Shown here piece by piece: positions 1 through 7,268 of a DNA stretch of 13,110 nucleotides. Both the position numbers and the translations under genes were made by a program. Position 1 is the stretch's first letter, and every line of letters begins with the position of its first letter. The DNA comes from Caryophanales bacterium UBA5732 (GTDB lineage: Bacteria > Bacillota_I > Bacilli_A > Izemoplasmatales > Hujiaoplasmataceae): NCBI GenBank assembly GCA_002419445.1, contig DIGC01000025.1, positions 1-13,110 of the forward strand. The letters run 5' to 3'. The notes beneath the pieces are model-generated. The model was not told the origin of the DNA, did not search any database, and worked only from the letters and a program-made list of their open reading frames with translations.

Positions 1-49
1 CAACATAAAAATTGTTAAAATGAAAAATAAAATAATTCTTTTAAAAACT

Positions 50-2401
50 CTAATTGTTTTCTTCACTATCTTCACCCCAAAAATCCTTTATCATTTTTCC
101 TAGTTCTTCCATATCATTACAAACACTTAAGTGATTCCAAAACTTAGGATATAACCTTAAATATTTTCTAGTAGTAAATCGATCATCTAATAAGATAGCC
201 ACGCCTCGATCGGTTTTTGTCCTTATCACCCGTCCTACAGCTTGGATTACCTTGTTAAGACCAGGATAAGTATATGCGTAATCAAAACCATTATCAAAGG
301 TAATATCATAATGAGCTTTTAAAATGTTGTTGAATGGGGCAATAGCCGGCAACCCTACACCAACGATTAAGACGCCGCTTAATAAATCGCCAATTAAATC
401 AATCGATTCACCAAAGATACCTCCCATAACAAATAAGAATACTTGGCTAACATCACTGTCTTCTGAAAACAAATTCATCATATCAGTTCTTTCGTGAGTA
501 AACATATTTCTTTTTTGGGAGATGAAATTGACATTCTCAATTTCATCAAGAAGAATTCCTTCTAACTTTCTCAAGTATTCATAGCTTGGGAAAAACACGA
601 TATAATTTCCCTTTTTACCGTTAACTAAAGCCTTAGTGGCTTGAACAATCTTCTCAATGGATCTATCTCTATCCTTGTACCTAGTGGAAATATCATCAAT
701 TGCCAGTAGCAAAAGATTATTTTGGCTAAAATCGGAAACCAAAGAAATATCTTCCCCTAAATTGGCTGTAATTAAACTTTTATAATAAAACATCGGCGAT
801 AAAGTAGCGCTAAAGAAAGTTGCGGCTTCACAGTAATTATCGATTGTTTGATTTAAAAAATAAGAAGCGTTTAAACAGTTGATTGAAATAATGAAATCAT
901 CTTCATATTTTTCTAACACATAAACAAAATCATCATTAAAGAAATCATTGATCTTTAAAAATCTGGAAACTTCAAAATAAAATTCTTGCAATTCTTGCCT
1001 TTCGAATTTTATCTTATCATCGGAAAAAATTTTATCTAACTTTACCGCTAGTTTTCTTAGGTATAACAATAACGTGGGATTTACTTCTTCTTTTCTAACA
1101 AAATCTACTTCTAGCAAAGCTAATTTAGCCGCGGAAAAGACTTCTAGAACTTGATGTATTTCATAACTCGGATCAGGTTTTAAATACCTAGAAATATCCA
1201 ATGCTTTGACAAACATTTCTTCGGTAATGCTGGAAGAGTACATCTTTCTCGAACGGTCAACTAAATTATGCGCTTCATCACAAAGTAAAATAGGATTGTA
1301 TTGGTCATCTTCAAAGTATCTAATAAGATGAGCCATAGGATCAAAAACATAGTTATAATCGCAGATGATAATATCAGCGTAGTTACTTAAATCTAAACTT
1401 AATTCAAAAGGACAAACAGTATGCTTTTTTGCATAAACTTTAATTTTTTCTTTAGTGAGTAAACTCTCATTATTATAAACGTCTTCTATGGTTTTAAATA
1501 CGCGGTTGTAATAACCATTTGCGTATTTACAAACCTCAGGATCGCAATCTCTTTTGTCTAAAAAACACATTGAATCTTTAGCGGTAATTTCAATACTTTT
1601 AGCTACTAAACCCTTTTCTTCCAAGAGTTTTATAGTATCAATAACCACTTTCTTTCCATCATTTTTTGCGGTGTTATAGAATATTTTTTGACGAGGCTTG
1701 TTGATGGCTTTTAAGCCTGCGAATAAAGAAGCTATTGTTTTACCGATTCCGGTAGGCGCTTCTAAATATAGCTTACCGTGGTTTAAAATATTACGATAAA
1801 TATAAGCCATCATTTCTCTTTGATTAAGCCGGTATTCAGGAAAAGGAAATTCTAAACCAACAATTGATTTTTGTCTAGAACCCTCGTGATTATCAATCAC
1901 TTCTTGCCAATCGAGGTATCGATTTATTGTTTTTAAAAAATAAGTTTCAAGTTGTTTTTTAGTATAATTTTTTTCGAATTGCAAAGTTTTTAAATCATCA
2001 ACATTTATATAAGTTAAAAGCACTTTAATCTTATTGAGGTTATTAGTAAATAGATAAATATATGCATAAAGCTTAGCTTGAGCTAAGTGACTTGGAGTGG
2101 TTTCAATTTCTAATTGTTCAAAATTGATATGAGTCGATTTGATCTCTTCGATAATGATCTCATCATCTCTTTGAAGAACTCCATCAATTCTGCCGGAAAT
2201 CAATAAGCTCAGGTCATCTCTTTCATGAATGAATTGACAAACCACTTCTTTTTTGTCGGTTTCTAGGTATTGATTTTGCCAATATTTATGAATTTCCGTA
2301 CCTTCTTGAGCTCTAACCATTAAGTTTTTTGTGCTTGAGATATTTCCAGAACCATAGAGTAATTCCGCGATATCTTTGACGCTCACTTGTATCTGTTTCA
2401 T
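50..2401 (-). CDS. PD-(D/E)XK nuclease fused to a DinG/XPD-type Fe-S DNA helicase
   Basis: Predicted 783-residue cytoplasmic DNA repair enzyme that unwinds, and probably also cleaves, DNA. The N-terminal 160 or so residues carry a RecB/Cas4-type nuclease signature: H38, D73 in GRIDG, E86-x-K88 in EEIKST and Q108xxxY112. The helicase part has a Walker A (EAPTGIGKT, 214-222), four cysteines suited to an XPD-type 4Fe-4S cluster (C279, C286, C291, C330), a DEAH box (375-378) and motif VI (QAVGRVIR, 720-727). The start is ATG 2401, because GGTGA lies 5 bases upstream (2406-2410). The in-frame ATG at 2428 lies directly upstream of the likely -10 box and would have no ribosome binding site. Family knowledge: COG1199 helicases with this N-terminal domain occur in low-GC Gram-positives, distinct from DinG with its DnaQ-like exonuclease. 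All key motifs look intact. It appears monocistronic, and no strong terminator is visible in the 49 bases after the TAG stop. Confidence 0.9.
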   Translation of the reverse strand: MKQIQVSVKDIAELLYGSGNISSTKNLMVRAQEGTEIHKYWQNQYLETDKKEVVCQFIHERDDLSLLISGRIDGVLQRDDEIIIEEIKSTHINFEQLEIETTPSHLAQAKLYAYIYLFTNNLNKIKVLLTYINVDDLKTLQFEKNYTKKQLETYFLKTINRYLDWQEVIDNHEGSRQKSIVGLEFPFPEYRLNQREMMAYIYRNILNHGKLYLEAPTGIGKTIASLFAGLKAINKPRQKIFYNTAKNDGKKVVIDTIKLLEEKGLVAKSIEITAKDSMCFLDKRDCDPEVCKYANGYYNRVFKTIEDVYNNESLLTKEKIKVYAKKHTVCPFELSLDLSNYADIIICDYNYVFDPMAHLIRYFEDDQYNPILLCDEAHNLVDRSRKMYSSSITEEMFVKALDISRYLKPDPSYEIHQVLEVFSAAKLALLEVDFVRKEEVNPTLLLYLRKLAVKLDKIFSDDKIKFERQELQEFYFEVSRFLKINDFFNDDFVYVLEKYEDDFIISINCLNASYFLNQTIDNYCEAATFFSATLSPMFYYKSLITANLGEDISLVSDFSQNNLLLLAIDDISTRYKDRDRSIEKIVQATKALVNGKKGNYIVFFPSYEYLRKLEGILLDEIENVNFISQKRNMFTHERTDMMNLFSEDSDVSQVFLFVMGGIFGESIDLIGDLLSGVLIVGVGLPAIAPFNNILKAHYDITFDNGFDYAYTYPGLNKVIQAVGRVIRTKTDRGVAILLDDRFTTRKYLRLYPKFWNHLSVCNDMEELGKMIKDFWGEDSEENN

Positions 2402-2405
2402 CTTT

Positions 2406-2450
2406 TCACCTATAAAAATATTATACATTAAAAATAACTAAAAAGCGTAA
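2406..2450 (-). promoter_or_regulatory. Promoter and RBS of the nuclease-helicase gene
   Basis: On the minus strand, TATAAT (2425-2420) is preceded directly by TG and followed by GGTGA (2410-2406). A start near 2413 would leave only about 12 nt of leader. The -35 is poor (TTACGC at 2450-2445 with a long 19-base spacer). Confidence 0.5.
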
Positions 2451-2475
2451 AAAAAACCAAGAAGACTTGGTTTTT
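2449..2475 (-). terminator. Terminator of the SGNH-like gene
   Basis: A 10-bp perfect stem (2452-2461 with 2466-2475, containing ACCAAG/CTTGGT) with a 4-base AAGA loop, followed on the minus strand by a run of eight T (2456-2449). It starts right after the TAA stop at 2477. The stem has T-runs on both strands, so it could work in either direction. Confidence 0.9.
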
Positions 2476-2476
2476 C

Positions 2477-3751
2477 TTAAAATTTAATATAAAAAGGCAA
2501 GAGCGGTAAATTGTTTGACGTAATGATATCGCAAATAGGATATTTTTTCATTGCGTATCTGATCTCTTTATAATCTTTTTGCTTGTCGATGATTATGCGA
2601 TTACTTTCAATTTTGATGCCATCAAGAGGATGAAAATCTACTCCGTTTTCGCTGTAAGTAAATCCCAGAAATTGACTGGATTTTGAAAACAGATTTAAGT
2701 AATTATTTTGGGTCAAAATAGTAATATTATCAGGATATACTTGATAAGAAAAATACGAAGGTGAGGTATTATTTTTACCAATTTTAAATATTTTTTCTAA
2801 AACTAAATTGGTTAATCTTTGAGCGACTAAATGTTTATCTTTAGGATTAATATCTTCCGGATCACCAAAGTCAATCGCAGATACCAAATACACTTCATCT
2901 TTATCTGAAGTAACTCTAGCTTGAGCTAAACGTATTTTACTTACCGAATAGTCATCAGCTTCAGGGTGATTATACCCCGCGATTTGAATGATAAAAAACG
3001 GTATTTTCAAATCATTTAAATCAAACCTTAAACACTTTATTATTGACCTTATAGCCGCTTCATAAACACTATAATACGGATAATCATTCTCGCCTTGATA
3101 AAAGATAATCGCTTTAATTTGATGAGGCATGATTTTTTCTTTAATATGTGCATATAGCGGTAAGCGATCTTCTGAACCAAATTTACTAGTTAGAAGTTTG
3201 ATTTCTTTATGAATCTCAATATCGGAATTGCTCATCCAAGAAAAAATTCTCGAGTTTGTATGAGTACAATTGATAATGCCAATTGGGTTTTTGATAATCT
3301 CATGCAGACTCTTGGAAAATAAATAACCTAAAGCGCTAAAATTTTCAAAGTTTTCTTTTCCGGTAATACTCCAGTCATATAATTCCCCATTTTTAGAAAA
3401 GAATCTCACGTCTTTATTATCAATTTCTTGATTGTGATAGCTTTCTGCTAGAGGCATATTGATGTTCATTCCTCCTAAGAAAAGATAAACATCACCTATA
3501 ACGCAGTTATAAATAGTAACTTTTTCTTTTTTTGTGGTTACCGAAAAAGAAAATCCTAAATCCCTGTAATCCATAGCGGGAAATTCAACTAAAAAAGTAT
3601 CTTGTTTGGTTTTTATAGTTATTTCTTCATCAAGTAACTTAAATGACATTTCCAGATTCTTTTTGCACTTCCCGAAGATTTTTATTGGTTTACCACTTTG
3701 GAAAACCATATTATCATTAAATATATCTGCTAATTCAAAGGTGTTCTTCAT
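2477..3751 (-). CDS. Sialate O-acetylesterase-like SGNH-fold protein, probably catalytically inactive
   Basis: A 424-residue protein matching the whole length of the sialate O-acetylesterase (SASA) family: N-terminal beta domain with DNMVFQSGKPIKIFG (13-27), the GDVYLFLGG segment (86-94), FYQGEND (217-223), DFGDPEDINPKDK (294-306) and a C-terminal LPLLPF ending (415-420). Known active members remove O-acetyl groups from sialic acids or other sugars. Here the usual GQSNM reads GGMNI (Met95 in place of the nucleophile Ser). The usual DIHP reads DINP (Asn302 in place of the catalytic His, with Asp300 kept). The GG of block II reads TN (165-166), and the GESN of block III reads GEND. The frame is intact, so this looks like a maintained pseudoenzyme, perhaps a carbohydrate-binding protein, or an enzyme with relocated chemistry. 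There is no signal peptide, so it should be cytoplasmic. The ATG at 3751 has AAGGA 10 bases upstream. Confidence 0.8.
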   Translation of the reverse strand: MKNTFELADIFNDNMVFQSGKPIKIFGKCKKNLEMSFKLLDEEITIKTKQDTFLVEFPAMDYRDLGFSFSVTTKKEKVTIYNCVIGDVYLFLGGMNINMPLAESYHNQEIDNKDVRFFSKNGELYDWSITGKENFENFSALGYLFSKSLHEIIKNPIGIINCTHTNSRIFSWMSNSDIEIHKEIKLLTSKFGSEDRLPLYAHIKEKIMPHQIKAIIFYQGENDYPYYSVYEAAIRSIIKCLRFDLNDLKIPFFIIQIAGYNHPEADDYSVSKIRLAQARVTSDKDEVYLVSAIDFGDPEDINPKDKHLVAQRLTNLVLEKIFKIGKNNTSPSYFSYQVYPDNITILTQNNYLNLFSKSSQFLGFTYSENGVDFHPLDGIKIESNRIIIDKQKDYKEIRYAMKKYPICDIITSNNLPLLPFYIKF

Positions 3752-3761
3752 GTGAGTATAA

Positions 3762-3825
3762 TCCTTCCAGTAATGTTTTTACAAAACTAGGGCATATTAT
3801 AACAAAAAAACCATCTTAAAGTAAA
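3762..3825 (-). promoter_or_regulatory. Promoter and RBS of the SGNH-like gene
   Basis: Extended -10 TGTTATAAT (hexamer 3801-3796) with TTTACT 18 bases upstream (3825-3820). The predicted start is near 3789, giving a leader of about 38 nt, and AAGGA (3766-3762) is the ribosome binding site. The promoter overlaps the terminator of the preceding SDR gene. Confidence 0.65.
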
Positions 3826-3839
3826 GACCAAAAAAGATG
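3804..3839 (-). terminator. Weak terminator of the SDR gene
   Basis: A 6-bp stem CATCTT (3839-3834) / AAGATG (3817-3812) with a 16-base loop, then one G and seven T (3810-3804) on the minus strand. It lies about 50 bases past the TAG stop of the SDR gene. The stem is short, but position and T-run fit. Confidence 0.55.
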
Positions 3840-3888
3840 TTTTAGTTATAAAAAACTTTGATAAATTTCGTTTATTTTTTAACCGATT

Positions 3889-4905
3889 CTAACGGATTAT
3901 TTTTAGTTTATATTTATTACCGACTTTAGTTAAATAGTGATTAGTTGAAAATTCAATTGTGTCTTTAATCGACTCGTTAATATCTCTAGTTTTAAATTCC
4001 AAAAACTGTTTGGCTTTCTCATTTGAAAAGTTGTGATTTGAGTTTAAAACTGAGACGGAGTAATGAGTAAATAACGGTCTCTTTTTTAAAATGAAGAAAA
4101 GAAATTCCGCAAAATAACTCATTGATTTGATAAACCAATAAGGTAGTTTGGTCGTTACTTTTTTCCGATTAGTGAATTTAGCGATACGATCTAATAATTC
4201 TTTTACTGAAATTGAGTTACCAGATAGTATGTATCCTTCTTTATCTTTACCCTTTATTGCGGCTTGAATTAATCCATCCGCAACATCCCTAACATCCACA
4301 AAGTTATAACCGCCTTTAAGGTAGGCTTTTAAACGGCCTAAAAGATAGTCGGTGAAAACTTGTCCGAAATTTGATAGTTTGTAATCAAATGGACCAATGA
4401 TACCCGATGGGAATACTACTACTGTTTCTAAGTTTTTATCTGTTTGGTTTAAAAGTAAGTTTGTCGCTATTGCTTTAGTTTTTCCGTAATGACCTTTTAC
4501 TTTCTTTGGATCTATATTTAAAGGTTCTTCCATTAGTTGATTATTCTTTAATTCTTCAATCGCATGAACGCTTGAAGTATAGACTAGTCTTTTTATTTTA
4601 TTAACTTGGCAAGCTATGATGATGTTTCTCGTACCTTCTACATTCACTTTAAATAATTGTTTCTTCTTACCAAAACCAATTTCTACCATACCAGCTAAAT
4701 GGAAAACAACGTCAAAATCCTTGACTACTTCGATTAATCTTTCTGAGTCCAGAATATTTCCATAGATAATTTTGACATAAGGGTCAATTACCGTTATGTC
4801 ATCGTTTTTCATGACCAAGGCGTAAGTATCGTGCCCGTCATCATATAATTTTTTTACTAGGACATTGCCAATGTGGCCGGTTGCACCTGTTACTAAACAT
4901 TTCAT
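3889..4905 (-). CDS. NAD(P)-dependent extended SDR, epimerase / dihydroflavonol-reductase-like
   Basis: A 338-residue cytoplasmic oxidoreductase of the extended short-chain dehydrogenase family. The N-terminal Rossmann motif is VTGATGHIG (G7xxG10xxG13). The active site shows YTSS (109-112, candidate catalytic Ser) and the YxxxK pair Y140/K144 in HYGKTKA. FVDVRDVADG (203-212) is the conserved strand typical of epimerase/dihydroflavonol-4-reductase-like members. The substrate cannot be read from sequence: candidates are nucleotide sugars, steroid-like or aldehyde/ketone compounds. A hydrophobic stretch at roughly 257-275 may pack against a lipid-like substrate or the membrane. The ATG at 4905 has AGGAGAT five bases upstream. 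It is transcribed alone, with a repeat-rich upstream region suggesting specific regulation. Confidence 0.85.
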   Translation of the reverse strand: MKCLVTGATGHIGNVLVKKLYDDGHDTYALVMKNDDITVIDPYVKIIYGNILDSERLIEVVKDFDVVFHLAGMVEIGFGKKKQLFKVNVEGTRNIIIACQVNKIKRLVYTSSVHAIEELKNNQLMEEPLNIDPKKVKGHYGKTKAIATNLLLNQTDKNLETVVVFPSGIIGPFDYKLSNFGQVFTDYLLGRLKAYLKGGYNFVDVRDVADGLIQAAIKGKDKEGYILSGNSISVKELLDRIAKFTNRKKVTTKLPYWFIKSMSYFAEFLFFILKKRPLFTHYSVSVLNSNHNFSNEKAKQFLEFKTRDINESIKDTIEFSTNHYLTKVGNKYKLKIIR

Positions 4906-4908
4906 TTT

Positions 4909-4952
4909 TTATCTCCTAGTTTCATTATACAACTAAATATTTTATTATTAAA
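4909..4952 (-). promoter_or_regulatory. Promoter and RBS of the SDR gene
   Basis: TATAAT (4929-4924) preceded by TG, with TTTAAT (4952-4947) 17 bases upstream. AGGAG follows at about 4917-4913. Confidence 0.55.
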
Positions 4953-4988
4953 CCGTTGTTTACTTTTGTGAGTAAACACTCAGTAAAC
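4949..4988 (-). promoter_or_regulatory. Operator-like cluster of GTTTA(C)/(G)TAAAC repeats
   Basis: Four copies of a TAAAC/GTTTA word in 40 bases: TAAAC-CGTT-GTTTA (4949-4962), GTAAAC (4972-4977) and GTAAAC (4983-4988). The last two are direct repeats 11 bp apart, one helical turn. A perfect inverted repeat TGAGT-AAAC-ACTCA (4969-4982) overlaps them. The cluster abuts the -35 of the SDR gene, as expected for a regulator binding site. The regulator is not identifiable; TetR-type proteins bind similar palindromes. Confidence 0.45.
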
Positions 4989-5005
4989 CATCACAGTTAG
5001 TACAC

Positions 5006-5040
5006 AAAAAAGATGGAGTTTTTAGCAAACCCCATCTTTG
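5006..5040 (-). terminator. Terminator of the amylase gene
   Basis: Stem AAAGATGG/CCATCTTT (5009-5016 with 5032-5039), one A/C mismatch, then four more pairs and a 5-base loop. It is followed on the minus strand by a T-run (5011-5006) and lies just past the TGA TAA tandem stop. Confidence 0.9.
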
Positions 5041-5062
5041 TTAATATAAATAAATTAATTTA

Positions 5063-7114
5063 TCAATTCCAACTCAGCGAACTGCCATCATAAGTTCCGT
5101 CGCCTGATATGGCTATATCTTGCGTCTGTTTAATTTTATCATTCCAGTTAAATGCGGTCGTTCCAGAAGGGAAAGTTACAAGTAAATAATAATCGTCTTC
5201 TTCGCCGACAGGGAAAGTTAATGTTGAACCGGATAAAACCCCAGTAACCCATCTTCCGTCAACACCTTCAGGCCAAACCCAAGCAACGACCGTATTACCT
5301 TCCAGTTCTGATGAAAGAATGTTGTTAACCACAACTTCGGTAATTACAATATTACTTTTGACATAGCTGTATTGTCTTTCAATTACATAATCATCATAAT
5401 GAGCTTCGATATCTAAAGTTACAATTGCGTTTTCTTCAGGATGTGATAAAACAACATCTAAAACGCCTTCGAAAGCAACTTTTGTTCCGCCATTAATTGA
5501 ATAATACGCTTCAGTTGCATTATATGAGTAAACCTTGACAGTTTTAGTTGTTTCAAATGAACCCATTAAGCCGTCGTCGGAAACATAGACTGCAGGTTTT
5601 GGTTGATAAGGGTTATTATATACTATAGCTACACCGCTATTTCCAACAGTTCCAGAGATCTCTCCGTTTTCTACAACGAATGTCGACTCGCTAATTTGGT
5701 CATGGTAAGAACCGTCCGGCAAATTATAAACAGGTATATTAGTCATATTCTTTGTACCATTTAAATCAACGATAACAACGCCGAATCGGTTTGCATCATA
5801 TCTTTCATTAAGGAAAAAACCGTTTGAACCACTTAGATATTCTTCTGCCCCAACAAAATAATTGTGAAAGCGATTTGCTTCAGCGACTTCTTGAGATTGC
5901 CATAAATAGGACCCGACTTCTCCCATGAACGTATTTGAGTTTGGTCTAGCAAAATATAGTGTGGTTGCGTCTTTTCTTGATGCATGAACCACATATGTTT
6001 TTGTAATGTAAGAATCAGGAGTACTTGTTGTTGTGCCAGGTTCGCCGGCATAATTATCATGTGATTCCGCCCAAAGAACAGTTTCAGAGGCGCTGACGCC
6101 GCTGATATAGCTAGCATTAACCATTGTAGTGACATTCTTTGAGATTATTGCTTGTCTTATGGTATCGGATAAATTATTAGCGGTAATCGACATGTAAGGA
6201 GTATAATCAGAAAATTCACGGTTAGGTCCTGGTGTATTTAATATTTCTCCATAAAAATAAAGATTGTCAATTCCTTTACCTTCAGCGTAAGTCTTTACTC
6301 CGTTGATAACAAAGGGCCAAAAATTGCTTGCTAAAGTTCCGTCTTCAGGTGTTTCAATATGTTTAGCCGCGTCAAATCTAAAACCATCTACTCCAGCATC
6401 AACATATTCTTTTAATAGTGATAAAACCCGTTCTTGAACCACTAGATTGTCTGTTTGTAAATCAGGAAATCCCCCTAATGAACCTCTAGTGACAGTGAAA
6501 ATAGAGGCATCAGATGCATAGCCATTGTCTTGACGAATTAACCCTTGATTGTAGATTTCCGTTTCATAAGTACTGACGTTTGTGTTTAAAGTTAAGTTGT
6601 CTCCACCAGCTAAATGGTTAGCAACGATGTCGACGATGATTTTGATGCCGAATTCATCAGCCGCTGCAGTTAGAGATTCTAAATCAGCTTTAGTTCCTAA
6701 AGAATGATTTTCGGTTGCAATTGAGAAAGCTAGCGGTTGATATAACTTCCACCAAGTCGCACCCCAAGTGGCGATACCAAAAAAATCTTTTTGCGGTTGC
6801 ATCGGTGAAATTTGAATTGTCGAAAAACCGGCAATTGCAATTTCTTCAAGATGATTTTCAATTACTGACATGGACCAGTTCCAAGCGTGAAGAATGGTTC
6901 CGGCTTGAACTTCGCTTGTTAAATAGCCGCTTAGAGCTGTAGGCTCTTGAGCAAGCAACTGCTCTGTTGAAGTCGCATTTAATTCAGTGGTTGTCGATTC
7001 TACTCCACTGGTTGTTTGATCTGTGGTAAGTTCAGTCGTGGTTTTTAAATTACAACCATAAAAGGTAAATACTAATAGAGTTAGCACTATTAATAGTAGG
7101 CTTTTTTTATACAT
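5063..7114 (-). CDS. Extracellular alpha-amylase lipoprotein, GH13 (AmyE-like), with C-terminal starch-binding-like region
   Basis: A 683-residue secreted enzyme expected to hydrolyse alpha-1,4 bonds of starch or glycogen at the cell surface. Residues 1-20 form a lipoprotein signal (MYKK, hydrophobic core, FYG) before C21; F-Y-G-C is a loose lipobox. A Ser/Thr-rich stalk follows (22-55), then the catalytic barrel. Region I is DIVANH (162-167). Region II is GFRFDAAKH with nucleophile D248. Region III is FYGEIL with acid/base E290. Region IV is ESHD with H352-D353. The text around these (LYQP, LGT, FRFDAAKHIE, FWP, YGEIL) resembles Bacillus AmyE, subfamily GH13_28. After about residue 500 there is a beta-rich segment, and the end (about 605-683) resembles CBM26-type starch-binding modules. 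The start is ATG 7114 with AAGGAGA just upstream; the in-frame TTG at 7129 lies inside the Shine-Dalgarno region. The stop is TGA followed at once by TAA. Confidence 0.93.
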   Translation of the reverse strand: MYKKSLLLIVLTLLVFTFYGCNLKTTTELTTDQTTSGVESTTTELNATSTEQLLAQEPTALSGYLTSEVQAGTILHAWNWSMSVIENHLEEIAIAGFSTIQISPMQPQKDFFGIATWGATWWKLYQPLAFSIATENHSLGTKADLESLTAAADEFGIKIIVDIVANHLAGGDNLTLNTNVSTYETEIYNQGLIRQDNGYASDASIFTVTRGSLGGFPDLQTDNLVVQERVLSLLKEYVDAGVDGFRFDAAKHIETPEDGTLASNFWPFVINGVKTYAEGKGIDNLYFYGEILNTPGPNREFSDYTPYMSITANNLSDTIRQAIISKNVTTMVNASYISGVSASETVLWAESHDNYAGEPGTTTSTPDSYITKTYVVHASRKDATTLYFARPNSNTFMGEVGSYLWQSQEVAEANRFHNYFVGAEEYLSGSNGFFLNERYDANRFGVVIVDLNGTKNMTNIPVYNLPDGSYHDQISESTFVVENGEISGTVGNSGVAIVYNNPYQPKPAVYVSDDGLMGSFETTKTVKVYSYNATEAYYSINGGTKVAFEGVLDVVLSHPEENAIVTLDIEAHYDDYVIERQYSYVKSNIVITEVVVNNILSSELEGNTVVAWVWPEGVDGRWVTGVLSGSTLTFPVGEEDDYYLLVTFPSGTTAFNWNDKIKQTQDIAISGDGTYDGSSLSWN

Positions 7115-7119
7115 AATTC

Positions 7120-7191
7120 TCTCCTTCAATAATCGAAATTATTAATCGTTTTTATTATCTTTATTTTAACATAAATAAAGAAAAATAATAA
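7120..7191 (-). promoter_or_regulatory. Promoter and RBS of the amylase gene
   Basis: Extended -10 TGTTAAAAT (hexamer 7168-7163) with a weak -35 TTATTA 17 bases upstream (7191-7186). The predicted start near 7156 gives a leader of about 40 nt ending in AAGGAGA (about 7126-7120). Confidence 0.6.
7141..7154. promoter_or_regulatory. cre-like operator in the amylase leader
   Basis: ATTAATCGTTTTTA agrees at 11 of 14 positions with TGTAANCGTTWWCA-type CcpA sites (the two leading bases and one near the end differ). It lies just after the predicted amylase transcription start, a usual repressor position. Confidence 0.35.
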
Positions 7192-7194
7192 TAA

Positions 7195-7208
7195 ATTAAG
7201 CGTTAAAA
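7195..7208. promoter_or_regulatory. cre-like operator upstream of the amylase promoter
   Basis: ATTAAGCGTTAAAA matches the known amylase cre TGTAAGCGTTAACA at 11 of 14 positions, including the whole TAAGCGTTAA core. It sits just upstream of the predicted -35 and is flanked by a wider TAAGCG/CGCTTA inverted pair. Confidence 0.45.
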
Positions 7209-7234
7209 TATATCTTAAAACCGCTTACTTATTT

Positions 7235-7266
7235 AAAAATAAAAAACTGCCAAATATTGGCAGTTT
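7235..7266 (-). terminator. Terminator of the alanine dehydrogenase gene
   Basis: A 10-bp perfect stem AAACTGCCAA/TTGGCAGTTT (7244-7253 with 7257-7266) with a 3-base loop, followed on the minus strand by TTTTTTATTTTT. It begins 3 bases after the TAA stop. Confidence 0.93.
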
Positions 7267-7268
7267 AA

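Noticed and set aside
20..103. Short plus-strand frame beginning MKNKIILLK
   Set aside because: It is only 27 codons, lacks a ribosome binding site and is mostly antisense to the end of the helicase gene.
3859..3880. ATAAA-TTTCG-TTTAT hairpin followed by T-run
   Set aside because: The stem is only 5 A/T pairs, and its T-run is on the plus strand, where no gene would need it. Likely chance in AT-rich DNA.
5063..5065. Possible use of TGA as tryptophan (mycoplasma code), since the only TGA in a stop position is followed at once by TAA
   Set aside because: All genes here are full length under the standard code and encode many tryptophans, including the conserved amylase ones, by TGG. TGA therefore behaves as a rare stop.
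5833..6942. Additional open frames inside the amylase gene (5833-6135 minus, 6715-6942 plus)
   Set aside because: They have no ribosome binding site and no recognisable protein features, and they lie wholly within a clear GH13 gene. They are shadow frames.
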